The notes under the pieces are model-generated. The model saw only the letters and a list, made by a program, of their open reading frames with translations. It searched no databases and was not told where the DNA came from. This document shows positions 51,265 through 60,007 of a stretch of 64,000 bases of DNA, piece by piece. Made by a program: the position numbers and the translations under genes. This stretch comes from JBKBKC01 sp046294265 (lineage in GTDB: Bacteria; Pseudomonadota; Alphaproteobacteria; Rhodobacterales; Rhodobacteraceae), in contig JBKBKC010000016.1 in assembly GCA_046294265.1 (NCBI GenBank), forward strand, positions 10,593 to 74,592, given 5' to 3'. Position 1 is the stretch's first letter. Each line of letters starts with the position of its first letter.

Positions 51265-51306
51265 ATGCTGCAGTGCAGCATTGCAAGTGAAATTTCTGCA
51301 ACGCAG
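51265..51306. promoter_or_regulatory. Two PhaR boxes in front of phaP
   Basis: ATGCTGCAGTGCAGCAT (51265-51281) is a perfect 17-bp palindrome containing CTGC-AGT-GCAG; CTGC-AAC-GCAG lies at 51296-51306. Their centres are 28 bp apart, 72-112 bp upstream of the phasin start. CTGC-N3-GCAG is the kind of sequence bound by PhaR in Paracoccus, from family knowledge. Confidence 0.72.
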
Positions 51307-51339
51307 CATGAATCTGATAGGCGCCCCCGTGTCCGCCCC

Positions 51340-53130
51340 TCAGACGGCGGGCACCGCGCTGACATAGGTTCCGGGGGCCGGGGCAAGCACCTCGGCGCCC
51401 TCGCCGGGGTGGCGCGCGGGGATCATCCTGCCCGACCGCTTGGCCAGCCATGCGCCCCAACGCGGCCACCACGACCCCGGAATGAAGCTGGCGCCCTCCA
51501 TCCACGCCTCGGGCGTCGTCATGGGCGCTTCGTTCACATAGTGGCCATATTTGTTCTTCGCAGGCGGGTTCACGATGCCCGCGATATGACCCGACTGCGA
51601 GACGACAAAGGTCTTGTCCTTCGATCCCATCTGCCGGATGCCGTTGAAACTGCCCCGCCAGGCCGCGATATGGTCGGTCTCGCAGGCGATGGCGCACATC
51701 GGCAGGGTCATGTCCATGAGGCTGACCGGCTCGCCGAACACCTTGAACGTGCCCTGCGCAAAGCCGTCATCCTGGCAGAGGCCGCGCAGATACTCGACCG
51801 CCATCTTGGCAGGCAGGTTGGTGCCGTCGCCGTTCCAGAACAGCAGGTCGAACGCGGGCGGCGCCTCGCCCAGCATGTAGCTGCGGATCGCCGGTTGCCA
51901 GATCAGGTCGTTCGCGCGCAGGAAGCTGAAGGTCTTTGCCATGAACGACTTGTCCATGATCCCGTCGGCGGCCACCTGGCGCTCGATCCCGCCCACGAAA
52001 TCGTCGTCGAGGAACACCCCCACCTCGCCCCGGTCGGAAAAATCGGTGAGCGTGGTGAAGAAGGTCGCGGCCTTGACGGAAGCGTCCCCGGCCTTTTTCA
52101 GATGCGCCAGCGTCAGCGCCAGCGTGGTGCCCGCGATGCAGTATCCCACGGCGTTGATCTGCTTCTCGCCGGTGATGCGCCGCACCTCGGCCATCGCGCG
52201 CAGGTATCCGTCGCGGATATAGTCATCCATCCCGGTGTCGCGATAGCTGGCATCGGGGTTGACCCAGGACACCACGAACAGCGTAAAGCCCTGATCGACG
52301 ATCCACTTGATCAGCGAATTCTCGGGCTTCAGGTCCAGCACATAGAATTTGTTGATCCATGGCGGAAAGATCAGGAGCGGCGTCTGGTGCACCTTTTCCG
52401 TGGCGGGCGCATACTGGATCAACTCCAGCATCCGGTTGCGAAAGACCACCGCGCCGGGTGTCGCGGCGATATTTTCTCCCAGCTTGAACGGGGTCGGGTC
52501 GGCCAGCGTCACCAGCAATTCGCCGTCATGCGACTCGATATCGCGCACAAGGTTCTCAAGCCCCTTGACGAGGCTTTCGCCATCGGTCGCCACCGCCTTT
52601 TCCAGCGCGTCCGGGTTGGTGGCGAGGAAATTGGTGGGCGCGAACAGGTCCACGATCTGGCGGGTGAAAAAGTCCACGCGCTTGCGCTCGGCCGGGTCGA
52701 GCCGCTCCATCGCCCCGACCGCGCCGGTGATCGCCTCGGCGTTCAACAGATATTGCTGCTTGAGGAAGTTGAAGAACGGATGCGTCTGCCACAGGGGATT
52801 GGCAAAGCGGCGGTCGGTGGGCGTCGGATCCTCGGGCGCCTTCAACTCGCCCTTGAGGAGAACCTGCTGGGCGGCCACATAATGTTTGAGGGTCTTTCCC
52901 CAGTAGCCGATCTGGTGTTCCAGAATTTTCGACGGGTTCTGCATCATTTCGGCAACATAGGCCGACGCCGCCTTCAGATAGACGTCCTGACTGGGCCCCT
53001 GCAAGGCTGGATCGGCCGTTCGACGCCTCGCGAGCGCGGCGGTCAGGCGCGTTGTCAACTCTTCCACCCTGGCCAGATTGGCGGTCAGGCGGGCTGCCCG
53101 CGCCGCCGCGTCGCTGTCATCTGTTGTCAT
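51340..53130 (-). CDS. phaC: Class I poly(3-hydroxyalkanoate) synthase
   Basis: The 596-residue synthase polymerises 3-hydroxyacyl-CoA. The lipase-like box is GYCIAGTT with the catalytic Cys, downstream FWNGDGTNLPAKM carries the catalytic Asp, and the His is in VSQSGHIAGIVNPP. The N-terminal region (SKILEHQIGYWGKTLKHYV) is typical of class I. It is followed by phaP and phaR and is divergent from phaZ; the 137-bp gap between them contains GCTGCGCAGC but no full CTGC-N3-GCAG box. Confidence 0.95.
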   Translation of the reverse strand: MTTDDSDAAARAARLTANLARVEELTTRLTAALARRRTADPALQGPSQDVYLKAASAYVAEMMQNPSKILEHQIGYWGKTLKHYVAAQQVLLKGELKAPEDPTPTDRRFANPLWQTHPFFNFLKQQYLLNAEAITGAVGAMERLDPAERKRVDFFTRQIVDLFAPTNFLATNPDALEKAVATDGESLVKGLENLVRDIESHDGELLVTLADPTPFKLGENIAATPGAVVFRNRMLELIQYAPATEKVHQTPLLIFPPWINKFYVLDLKPENSLIKWIVDQGFTLFVVSWVNPDASYRDTGMDDYIRDGYLRAMAEVRRITGEKQINAVGYCIAGTTLALTLAHLKKAGDASVKAATFFTTLTDFSDRGEVGVFLDDDFVGGIERQVAADGIMDKSFMAKTFSFLRANDLIWQPAIRSYMLGEAPPAFDLLFWNGDGTNLPAKMAVEYLRGLCQDDGFAQGTFKVFGEPVSLMDMTLPMCAIACETDHIAAWRGSFNGIRQMGSKDKTFVVSQSGHIAGIVNPPAKNKYGHYVNEAPMTTPEAWMEGASFIPGSWWPRWGAWLAKRSGRMIPARHPGEGAEVLAPAPGTYVSAVPAV

Positions 53131-53267
53131 GCGAACGAATCCCCCCTAGTCTCGCCGCTGCGCAGCATCCTGTCCTCACGACGGGGTGGAACGCAACTAA
53201 ACGTCGCCAGTTCTGGGGGGAATGCGACGGTCACTGCCGATTTCCCGCCGGGGCATGGAGACGCCTG

Positions 53268-54548
53268 ATGAAGTATATGTACACCTACGACATGATGGAG
53301 ACCGCCCGCAACACGAACGAGTGGTTGGGGGCAACCGCGCGGGCGTTTGCGTCCTATCCGGTGTTCGCGCTGTCGATGAACCCGGTTCTGCCGCTGGTCG
53401 CCGCGTGGGGCGAGGTGACAGAGCGCACGTTCGGCCGCATGGTCGCCAAGCCCGACTGGGGGATCCGCTCGATCGTGGGCGAGGGCGGGCAGGACCATCT
53501 GGTGGACGTGATCCCCGAGGTGGTGCGCGACTTCGGCAACCTCGTGCGTTTCCGGGTGCGCCGCCGCGCGCCCATGGCGCGCCAGGTGCTGCTGGTGGCG
53601 CCGATGTCGGGCCATTACGCAACGCTGCTGCGCTCAACCGTGATGTCGCTTCTGCCCGATTGCGATGTCTATGTGACCGACTGGCACAATGCGCGCGACA
53701 TTCCGGTTTCGGCGGGCAAGTTCGATGTCGAGGATTACACGCTCTACCTCGCGGATTTCATGCGCCACCTCGGGCCCGATACCCATGTCATCGCGATCTG
53801 CCAGCCGGTGCCGCTGACGCTGGCCGCGGTGGCCTATCTCGCCGCCGAGGACCCGGATGCGCAACCCCGCTCGATGACGCTGATCGGCGGCCCGGTGGAT
53901 CCGGACGCGGCCGCGACCGAGGTGACCGATTTTGGCCGCCGCGTCACGATGGGCCAGCTGGAGCAGATGGCGATCCAGCGCGTGGGGTTCAAATACAAGG
54001 GGGCCGGGCGGCTGGTCTATCCGGGGCTCCTGCAACTGCAAAGCTTCATCTCGATGAACGGCGACCGCCATGCCAAGGCGTTCTCGGACCAGATCATGCG
54101 CGTGGCGCAGGGCGACGCCTCGGACCACGACGCGCACAACCGGTTCTATGACGAATACCTGGCCGTGATGGACATGACGGCGGAATTCTACCTCTCCACC
54201 GTCGAGCGGCTGTTCAAGAACCGCGAGATCGCGCGCAACGTGTTCACCGTGAACGGCAAGGCTGTGGACATGGGCGCGATCACCCAGGTTGCGGTCAAGG
54301 TGGTGGAAGGGGCGAACGACGACATCTCTGCCCCCGGCCAGTGCTACGCGGCGCTCGACCTCCTGACCGGCCTGCCCGCGTCGAAAAAAGCCAGCCATCT
54401 GGAGCCGGGTGCCGGGCATTACGGCATCTTTGCCGGCAAAAGCTGGCGCCTGAACATCCGGCCGCTGGTCCTGAACTTCATCGACGCGAATGCCGCTGCG
54501 CCGAAACCAGCGCGGGGCGACAATGTGGTGAGCATGGCCGGACAATAG
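53268..54548 (+). CDS. phaZ: Intracellular polyhydroxyalkanoate depolymerase
   Basis: The 426-residue protein begins MKYMYTYDMMETARNTNEWL and contains the depolymerase-type ICQPVPLTLAAVAYL segment, where the nucleophile in this family is Cys, RSMTLIGGPVDPDAAATEVT, and a C-terminal GHYGIFAGKSWR with the His. It lacks a signal peptide, so it acts on internal granules. ATG 53268 has GGAG upstream. Divergent pairing with phaC is the usual Rhodobacterales layout. Confidence 0.92.
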   Translation: MKYMYTYDMMETARNTNEWLGATARAFASYPVFALSMNPVLPLVAAWGEVTERTFGRMVAKPDWGIRSIVGEGGQDHLVDVIPEVVRDFGNLVRFRVRRRAPMARQVLLVAPMSGHYATLLRSTVMSLLPDCDVYVTDWHNARDIPVSAGKFDVEDYTLYLADFMRHLGPDTHVIAICQPVPLTLAAVAYLAAEDPDAQPRSMTLIGGPVDPDAAATEVTDFGRRVTMGQLEQMAIQRVGFKYKGAGRLVYPGLLQLQSFISMNGDRHAKAFSDQIMRVAQGDASDHDAHNRFYDEYLAVMDMTAEFYLSTVERLFKNREIARNVFTVNGKAVDMGAITQVAVKVVEGANDDISAPGQCYAALDLLTGLPASKKASHLEPGAGHYGIFAGKSWRLNIRPLVLNFIDANAAAPKPARGDNVVSMAGQ

Positions 54549-54613
54549 CGCCGGGCGGAACGTCGGGCACCGAATTCCGGCAAGACTTCGGTTCCCGCCC
54601 CGTAGCCGCGCGC

Positions 54614-55438
54614 CTATTGCTGCGACTGCGACTGTGCCTCGGCCACCCGCACTTGCACATCCATGCGCTCCACCCCCGCACCACCGCGCGTCGTGCCCCT
54701 GATCGGGGCCGCATCCTGCGCATCACGGCCCGAGCCCACGCGCACATAGCGCGCATCGGGGCAACAGCGGTTTGACGCGTCAAAGCCGACCCAGCCCAAC
54801 CCCTCGATCCAGATCTCGGCCCAGGCATGGGCCGCATCCTGCGCCACCGACCCCTCGTCCAGCAGCACATAGCCCGCCACATAACGCGCCGGAAATCCCG
54901 CCACCCGCGCCGCCGAGGCCAGCACCTGCGCGTGGTCCTGACAAACCCCCTCGCCCAGGGCAAGCGCCTCGGCGGCAGTGGTGCCCGCGCGGGTGGTGCC
55001 CGGCTTCCAGGCGATTGCATCCGCCACCGCCTCGTTCATGGCATGGGCCTGCGCCAGCGGCTCGCCGGCGCTGCGCGCAGCCATGGCAAGCTCCTGGATG
55101 GCGATGTCGGGCCGGGTGGCGGGGGTGGGGGTCAGCCAGGCCACCGGCGCCACCTTTTCCTTCATTCCCCGCAGGATCCCTGCGGTATCAGTGGTCTCGA
55201 CCAGCCCCGTCACGGTCACCGCGATCTCTGACAGCGGCCCGGTGACCGTCCAGGCCTGCACCCAGTCGCCCGTGCCGTCGCGAAACCCGCCGCCGCGCAC
55301 TCCGTCGGTCACGGCCACGTCCCAGGACAGCACCCGCTGGCTGTCGCAGGCGCTGGGGGTCAGGCGGTGGCTCTGCACCACCCCCCGCACCGGGCGGTCA
55401 TAGCGATAGGTCGTCACATGCTCGATCGCGAGCAGCAT
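54614..55438 (-). CDS. Transglutaminase-like family protein
   Basis: The 274-residue protein has an N-terminal beta domain (MLLAIEHVTTYRYDRPVRGV) and a transglutaminase-like core with Cys (GEGVCQDHAQVLASAARVAG), His (AAHAWAEIWIEGLGWV) and Asp (FDASN). Members are thought to be amide-cleaving or cross-linking enzymes. Its start overlaps the alpha-E stop by 1 bp (TGATG), so it is coupled to that gene. It belongs with the ATP-grasp and alpha-E genes in a widespread but functionally obscure cluster. Confidence 0.87.
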   Translation of the reverse strand: MLLAIEHVTTYRYDRPVRGVVQSHRLTPSACDSQRVLSWDVAVTDGVRGGGFRDGTGDWVQAWTVTGPLSEIAVTVTGLVETTDTAGILRGMKEKVAPVAWLTPTPATRPDIAIQELAMAARSAGEPLAQAHAMNEAVADAIAWKPGTTRAGTTAAEALALGEGVCQDHAQVLASAARVAGFPARYVAGYVLLDEGSVAQDAAHAWAEIWIEGLGWVGFDASNRCCPDARYVRVGSGRDAQDAAPIRGTTRGGAGVERMDVQVRVAEAQSQSQQ

Positions 55439-56388
55439 CAGCGCAAGTCCCCGCTCAGGTAACTGTCATGGACCGCGGCCCCCAGATCGCCCACCTCCAG
55501 GATGAACCGGCTCAGGAATTCGTGCAGCCCCTCCTCGAACACATCCTCGATGCGCAACTCCGCCAGCCCCGCAAGCATACCGCGCGCGCAGTCCTGCGCG
55601 CGGGTGGACCTGCGATAGCCGCGCGACAGACGGTCGAGGTGAGTGTTCGCCCCCTCCACGCAGGTCACAAGGCTGCGCGGCATCAGCGGATTGAGGATCA
55701 GGAAATGCGCGATCTTGGCCGCCGTCACCTCGCCGCCATAGGCCCAGTGAAAGGCGCGATGCGCGCTCATCGCGCGCAGCAGCGTCGTCCACTGGTAGTT
55801 GTCCAGACCAGACCCGACAAAATCCAGACTGGGCAGCAGCACATAGTATTTCACGTCCAGCAGGCGCGCGGTGTTGTCCGCGCGCTCCAGATCAAAGCCG
55901 AGGTTCAGGAAATCATAGCCATCGTTGCGCAGATGCGTGGCCTCCATCGCGCCGCGCAACAGCGCCGTCTGGCGCATCGTCCAGTCCGTCAGCCGCGACA
56001 GCGACATCTCGCTCCTCGGCGTGCGGTCAAAGGTGCGCAGGTCCTGAAAGGCCGAGTTGATCGCGTCCCACATCTGCGTCGTCAGCGCCGTCCGCACGAT
56101 CCGCCCGTTCTCGCGCGCCGCCGTCAGGCAGGACGCCACCGACGAGGCATTGTCGCGGTCAAAGAACAGCCAGCTTTCCAGATTGCGCTGCACCGGATCG
56201 CCGTATTTCTTCTGGAACCCGATCGCGGTGCCGCTGGCGCGCAGGATGCTGTCCCATTCGCTGCGAAACCCCTGGGACGAGGGCAAAAGCGCAATCCGCG
56301 CCCCCACCTCCAGCAGCCGCGCGGCGGTCTCGGCACGCTCCACATAGCGTGCCAGCCAATAGAGGTTTTCGGCGGTCCTGCTCAGCAT
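55438..56388 (-). CDS. Alpha-E domain protein
   Basis: The 316-residue protein begins MLSRTAENLYWLARYVERAE with TAARLLEVG, the characteristic start of the all-helical alpha-E domain family, and continues with GFDLERADNTARLLDVKYYV and LILNPLMPRSLVTCVE. No catalytic activity is known; these proteins always lie beside circularly permuted ATP-grasp and transglutaminase genes, and a peptide ligation role for the set has been suggested from genome context. Confidence 0.9.
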   Translation of the reverse strand: MLSRTAENLYWLARYVERAETAARLLEVGARIALLPSSQGFRSEWDSILRASGTAIGFQKKYGDPVQRNLESWLFFDRDNASSVASCLTAARENGRIVRTALTTQMWDAINSAFQDLRTFDRTPRSEMSLSRLTDWTMRQTALLRGAMEATHLRNDGYDFLNLGFDLERADNTARLLDVKYYVLLPSLDFVGSGLDNYQWTTLLRAMSAHRAFHWAYGGEVTAAKIAHFLILNPLMPRSLVTCVEGANTHLDRLSRGYRRSTRAQDCARGMLAGLAELRIEDVFEEGLHEFLSRFILEVGDLGAAVHDSYLSGDLR

Positions 56389-56392
56389 CGCA

Positions 56393-57817
56393 TCACTCCG
56401 CCAGCACCCAGGTATCCTTGACGCCCCCGCCCTGCGACGAATTCACCACCAGCGATCCTTCGGTCAGCGCCACCCGCGTCAGACCGCCGGGCACCAGCTC
56501 GATCCGCTCGCCCACGAGGCAATAGGGCCGCAGGTCCACATGGCGGGGCGCGATCCCCTCGTTCACGAAGGTCGGCGTGGTGGACAGCGCCAGCGTCGGC
56601 TGCGCGATGTAATTGCCGGGGTCCGCCACGATGCGCCCGCGGAAGGCCTCGATCTGCTCGGCCGTCGATTTCGGCCCCACCAGCATCCCGTAACCGCCCG
56701 AGCCATGCACCTCCTTGACCACCAGCTCGCCCAGATGGTCCAGCACATGGCGCAGGTCGTCGGTCTTGCCGCATTGCCAGGTCGGCACGTTCTTCAGGAT
56801 CGGCTCCTCGCCCAGATAGAACCGCACCATTTCGGGCACATAGGTATAGACCGCCTTGTCGTCGGCCACCCCGGCCCCCGGCGCCGAACAGATGCTGACC
56901 CCGCCCGAGCGATACACATCCATCAGCCCCGGCACCCCAAGCATGGAATCGGGGCGGAAACACAGCGGGTCGATAAAGTCGTCGTCGATCCGGCGATAGA
57001 TCACATCCACCCGCCGCGGCCCCTCGGTCGTGCGCATCCAGACATAGGGGCCTTCCACGAACAGGTCCTGCCCCTCGACCAGCTCCACCCCCATCATGTC
57101 GGCCAGAAAGGAATGCTCGTAATAGGCGCTGTTGAAATGCCCCGGCGTCAGGATCACCACCACCGGCTCGCCCTCGCATTTCTGCGGGGCGACGCTCGCC
57201 AGCGTGCGGCGCAGCAGTTCGGGATAGCGGTCCACCGGCTCGATCCGGTTCTCGCGGAACAGTTCGGGGAACATCCGCATCATGATCTCGCGGTTCTCCA
57301 GCATGTAGGAGACGCCCGAGGGCGTGCGGCAGTTGTCCTCCAGCACAAAGAACTCATCCGGCCCGGTGCGCACCAGATCGATGCCCACGATATGACTGTA
57401 GACGCCCTTGGACGGCGTGAACCCCGCCACGGCCTTTTCATAGGCCGCATTGCGATAGACCAGCTGCGCGGGGATGCGCCCCGCCTTGATGATCTCGCCC
57501 CGCCCGTAGACATCCACGAGGAACGCGTTCAGCGCCCGCGCACGCTGCTTGATCCCGCGCTCCAGCCGCGCCCATTCGGCGCCGGTGAAGACGCGCGGGA
57601 ACATGTCGAACGGGATCAGCCGGTCCGGATCGCCCCCCTCGCCATAAACGGCGAAGGTGATGCCGATGCGGCGAAACAGCTGCTCCGCCTCGGCCTGCTT
57701 CATCTGGCGCAATTCGGCCGGCATCCCTTCGGTCCAGGCCTCCAGCCGGGCATAGGGCGCACGCACCGGGCCGTCTCCCGAAGGCCCCTCGAACATCTCG
57801 TTGAAATAGCGCGTCAC
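56393..57817 (-). CDS. Circularly permuted ATP-grasp protein (type 2)
   Basis: The 474-residue protein has RYFNEMFEGPSGDGPVRAPY at the start, HIVGIDLVRTGPDEFFVLED with the ATP-grasp metal ligands, VVILTPGHFNSAYYEHSFLA, and VVKEVHGSGGYGMLVGPKST, a glycine-rich ATP loop. These enzymes are predicted peptide or amide ligases. It lies 4 bp upstream of the alpha-E gene and leads the three-gene set. The substrate is unknown. Confidence 0.9.
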   Translation of the reverse strand: MTRYFNEMFEGPSGDGPVRAPYARLEAWTEGMPAELRQMKQAEAEQLFRRIGITFAVYGEGGDPDRLIPFDMFPRVFTGAEWARLERGIKQRARALNAFLVDVYGRGEIIKAGRIPAQLVYRNAAYEKAVAGFTPSKGVYSHIVGIDLVRTGPDEFFVLEDNCRTPSGVSYMLENREIMMRMFPELFRENRIEPVDRYPELLRRTLASVAPQKCEGEPVVVILTPGHFNSAYYEHSFLADMMGVELVEGQDLFVEGPYVWMRTTEGPRRVDVIYRRIDDDFIDPLCFRPDSMLGVPGLMDVYRSGGVSICSAPGAGVADDKAVYTYVPEMVRFYLGEEPILKNVPTWQCGKTDDLRHVLDHLGELVVKEVHGSGGYGMLVGPKSTAEQIEAFRGRIVADPGNYIAQPTLALSTTPTFVNEGIAPRHVDLRPYCLVGERIELVPGGLTRVALTEGSLVVNSSQGGGVKDTWVLAE

Positions 57818-57931
57818 ACCGGCCCACCCTGCTAACCGACCCCGATGTTAACCAGCCCGCGACGCTGGCGAAAAGGGGGGTCGCACCATTTCCACGCACC
57901 TTGCCACCATGCGCCCGATTTTCAGGCAACC

Positions 57932-58585
57932 CTAGCCGTAAACCCGCACCTGGCCCACAAAAAACGTGCCCCGCGCCTCGTCCCCCGTCAGCGACCGCAG
58001 CCGCGCGGGCTGACCCAGCGGCACCAGCGGGTCGGCCACGCTGATATCCTCGATGCCGCGCAGGGTGCCCGCATGGTCGGCCAGATAGGTCATGCCGGTC
58101 ATCAGCGTGGCATGCCCCAGCGCCCCGTTGATCAGCGGAAAGCCGTTGGCAAGGTCCCAGGCCGTGGCCTGCACCACGCGCGGGTTCCACAACCCCATGC
58201 TCAGGTCCAGCAATGGCTGCGCCTGCGCGCGGAACCAGCGCCCGTCATCGGCCTGCCAGTCGCGGCTGATCGTGCGCACGATCTGCGCCCCGTTCGCTGC
58301 CAGACACAGATCCGCCCGCCCGAACAGCGCCGCCACGATCCGGCGCTGGTCGGCGATCACGAAGCCTGCGGTGGCAAACAGGCTCTGGATGCAGGCGGCC
58401 CAGCACCAGTGCGGGCATGCCTGCCCCGCTCCCAGCACATTGACCGACGAAATCCCCACCGTGCAGCGCTGCACCCCTTGCGGCGAGGGTGCGGAGAACC
58501 CGCCGCAACTCAGCCCCGCCGACGCCGCCCCCGGCCCCAGCGCGGCCGCCGCCGCCGCGGCGAGAAGCCCGCGCCGCGTGATCAT
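57932..58585 (-). CDS. Secreted papain-like cysteine protease family protein
   Basis: The 217-residue protein has a twin-arginine-like signal (MITRRGLLAAAAAAALGPGA ending at ASA). The core CPHWCWAACIQSLFATAGF carries the nucleophile Cys of papain-like C39/C70-type peptidases, and LGHATLMTGMTYL and SVADPLVP supply the His and Asp. It lies 114 bp upstream of the ATP-grasp gene in the same orientation. ATG 58600 (MRDSTM...) is an alternative start. The substrate and any link to the neighbouring cluster are unknown. Confidence 0.75.
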   Translation of the reverse strand: MITRRGLLAAAAAAALGPGAASAGLSCGGFSAPSPQGVQRCTVGISSVNVLGAGQACPHWCWAACIQSLFATAGFVIADQRRIVAALFGRADLCLAANGAQIVRTISRDWQADDGRWFRAQAQPLLDLSMGLWNPRVVQATAWDLANGFPLINGALGHATLMTGMTYLADHAGTLRGIEDISVADPLVPLGQPARLRSLTGDEARGTFFVGQVRVYG

Positions 58586-58670
58586 GGTGCTGTCCCGCAT
58601 CTCGCCCATACCCCGAACCTGCCGCGATTCTGCCCTGCGGACAAGCCTGCAGACCAGCGCCGTCCCTCCC

Positions 58671-58722
58671 CTTCTTCTGTCCCCAAATATCCTCGGGGGG
58701 TCCGGGGGGCAGACAGCCCCCC
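58671..58722 (-). repeat. GGRTATTT element with G6/C6 module, upstream of the protease gene
   Basis: Read on the minus strand: a G6...C6 module, GGACCCCCCGAGGATATTT and GGGGACAGAAGAAG. It is closest to the copies at 31640 and 61592. It stands in the divergent gap between the protease and exonuclease genes and runs directly into the poly-C tracts. Confidence 0.75.
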
Positions 58723-58747
58723 CGCCGCCCCACCCCCCCGGCCCCCG

Positions 58748-58844
<97 letters not shown>

Positions 58845-58905
58845 TCCACCCGCCCGGCGCAGGCCCCCCCTTCCCCCCGCCGCCCCCGGCGCTATCCTGC
58901 CATGC

Positions 58906-59916
58906 ATGACGCACCCCCCCCTCCTCACCGCCACAAACCGCGGCCTTTACTGCGCCGCGGGTGACTTCCACATCGACCCCTGGCGCCCGGTGGACCGCGC
59001 ACTCGTCACCCATGGCCATTCCGACCACGCCCGCCCGGGCCACGCCGCCTATCTCGCCACCCATGCCGCCCTGCCGGTGATGCGCCACCGGCTGGGGGCC
59101 ATCCGTGCCGAAGGGATCGGCTGGGGCGAACCCCGCCGCATCGGCGGCGTCTCGGTCAGCTTTCATCCCGCGGGCCATGTCCCCGGCGCGGCCCAGATCC
59201 GGGTGGAGCGCGCGGGCGAGGTCTGGGTCGTCTCGGGCGACTACAAGACCGAGGATGACGGGCTGTCCGAACCCTTCGCCCCCGTCCCCTGCCACACCTT
59301 CATCAGCGAATGCACCTTCGGCCTGCCGCTCTTTCGCTGGCAGCCGCAGGCGCGGGTGATCGCCGAGATCGCCGCCTGGTGGCAGGCCAATGCGGCCGAG
59401 GGGCGGATAAGCCTTCTGGGCGCCTACGGCCTTGGCAAGGCGCAGCGCATCATGGCGGCCCTGCCCGGCCTCGGCCCCATCCACACCCACGGCGCGGTCG
59501 AGGGGGCCACCGCGATCCTGCGCGCCCAGGGCTACCCCCTGCCCGCCACCACCCCGGCGCGCGCAGGCACGGTTCCCGCCGGGGCGCTGGTGATCGCCCC
59601 GCCCTCCGCCCTCAACACCGCCTGGGCCGACAAACTTGGCGCCCCCGCCGCGCAGGCCTTTGCCTCCGGCTGGATGGCGCTGCGCGGCATCCGCCGCCGC
59701 CGCGGCCTGGCGCGCGGGTTCGTCATGTCCGACCATGCCGACTGGCCCGGCCTCAACGCCGCCATCGCCGCCACCGGGGCCGGGCGTGTTTTCGTGACCC
59801 ACGGCTACACCGCCCCCTATCGCCGCTGGCTCGCCGAACAGGGCTATGACGCGCAGGTGCTCGCCACCGACTATGGCGGGGACGAGGCCGAAACCCTGAC
59901 CGAGGACGCAGGATGA
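58906..59916 (+). CDS. Ligase-associated DNA damage response exonuclease
   Basis: The 336-residue beta-lactamase-fold nuclease has the metal-binding THGHSDHARPGHAAYL motif, HPAGHVPGAAQIRVER, and a C-terminal MSDHADWPGLNAAI and VFVTHGYT (beta-CASP-like motifs). It belongs to the mRNA-3'-end-processing-like exonucleases found beside LigC/LigB-type ATP-dependent ligases. The ligase follows 91 bp downstream. It probably trims DNA ends before ligation. Confidence 0.9.
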   Translation: MTHPPLLTATNRGLYCAAGDFHIDPWRPVDRALVTHGHSDHARPGHAAYLATHAALPVMRHRLGAIRAEGIGWGEPRRIGGVSVSFHPAGHVPGAAQIRVERAGEVWVVSGDYKTEDDGLSEPFAPVPCHTFISECTFGLPLFRWQPQARVIAEIAAWWQANAAEGRISLLGAYGLGKAQRIMAALPGLGPIHTHGAVEGATAILRAQGYPLPATTPARAGTVPAGALVIAPPSALNTAWADKLGAPAAQAFASGWMALRGIRRRRGLARGFVMSDHADWPGLNAAIAATGAGRVFVTHGYTAPYRRWLAEQGYDAQVLATDYGGDEAETLTEDAG

Positions 59917-59940
59917 CCGGCCCTGTCTTTGCCCTATCGT

Positions 59941-60007
59941 CGGTACAGATGTCGGTACGGATGTCCGACGCAAAACGGACGCGCGCCAGACGCAAAACAG
60001 ACGCCCC
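59941..60007. repeat. Phased 11-bp repeat array directly before the ligase gene
   Basis: Two 12-mers (CGGTACAGATGT, CGGTACGGATGT) are followed by 11-mers CCGACGCAAAA, CGGACGCGCGC, CAGACGCAAAA and a final CAGACGCCCC that touches the ligase ATG at 60008. GACGC occurs at 59967, 59978, 59989 and 60000. It matches the array before proS (9749-9804) in unit order. Confidence 0.88.

Noticed and set aside
53150..53170. GCTGCGCAGC between phaC and phaZ as a PhaR box
   Set aside because: It lacks the 3-bp spacer of the boxes before phaP; palindromes of this length are common in GC-rich DNA.
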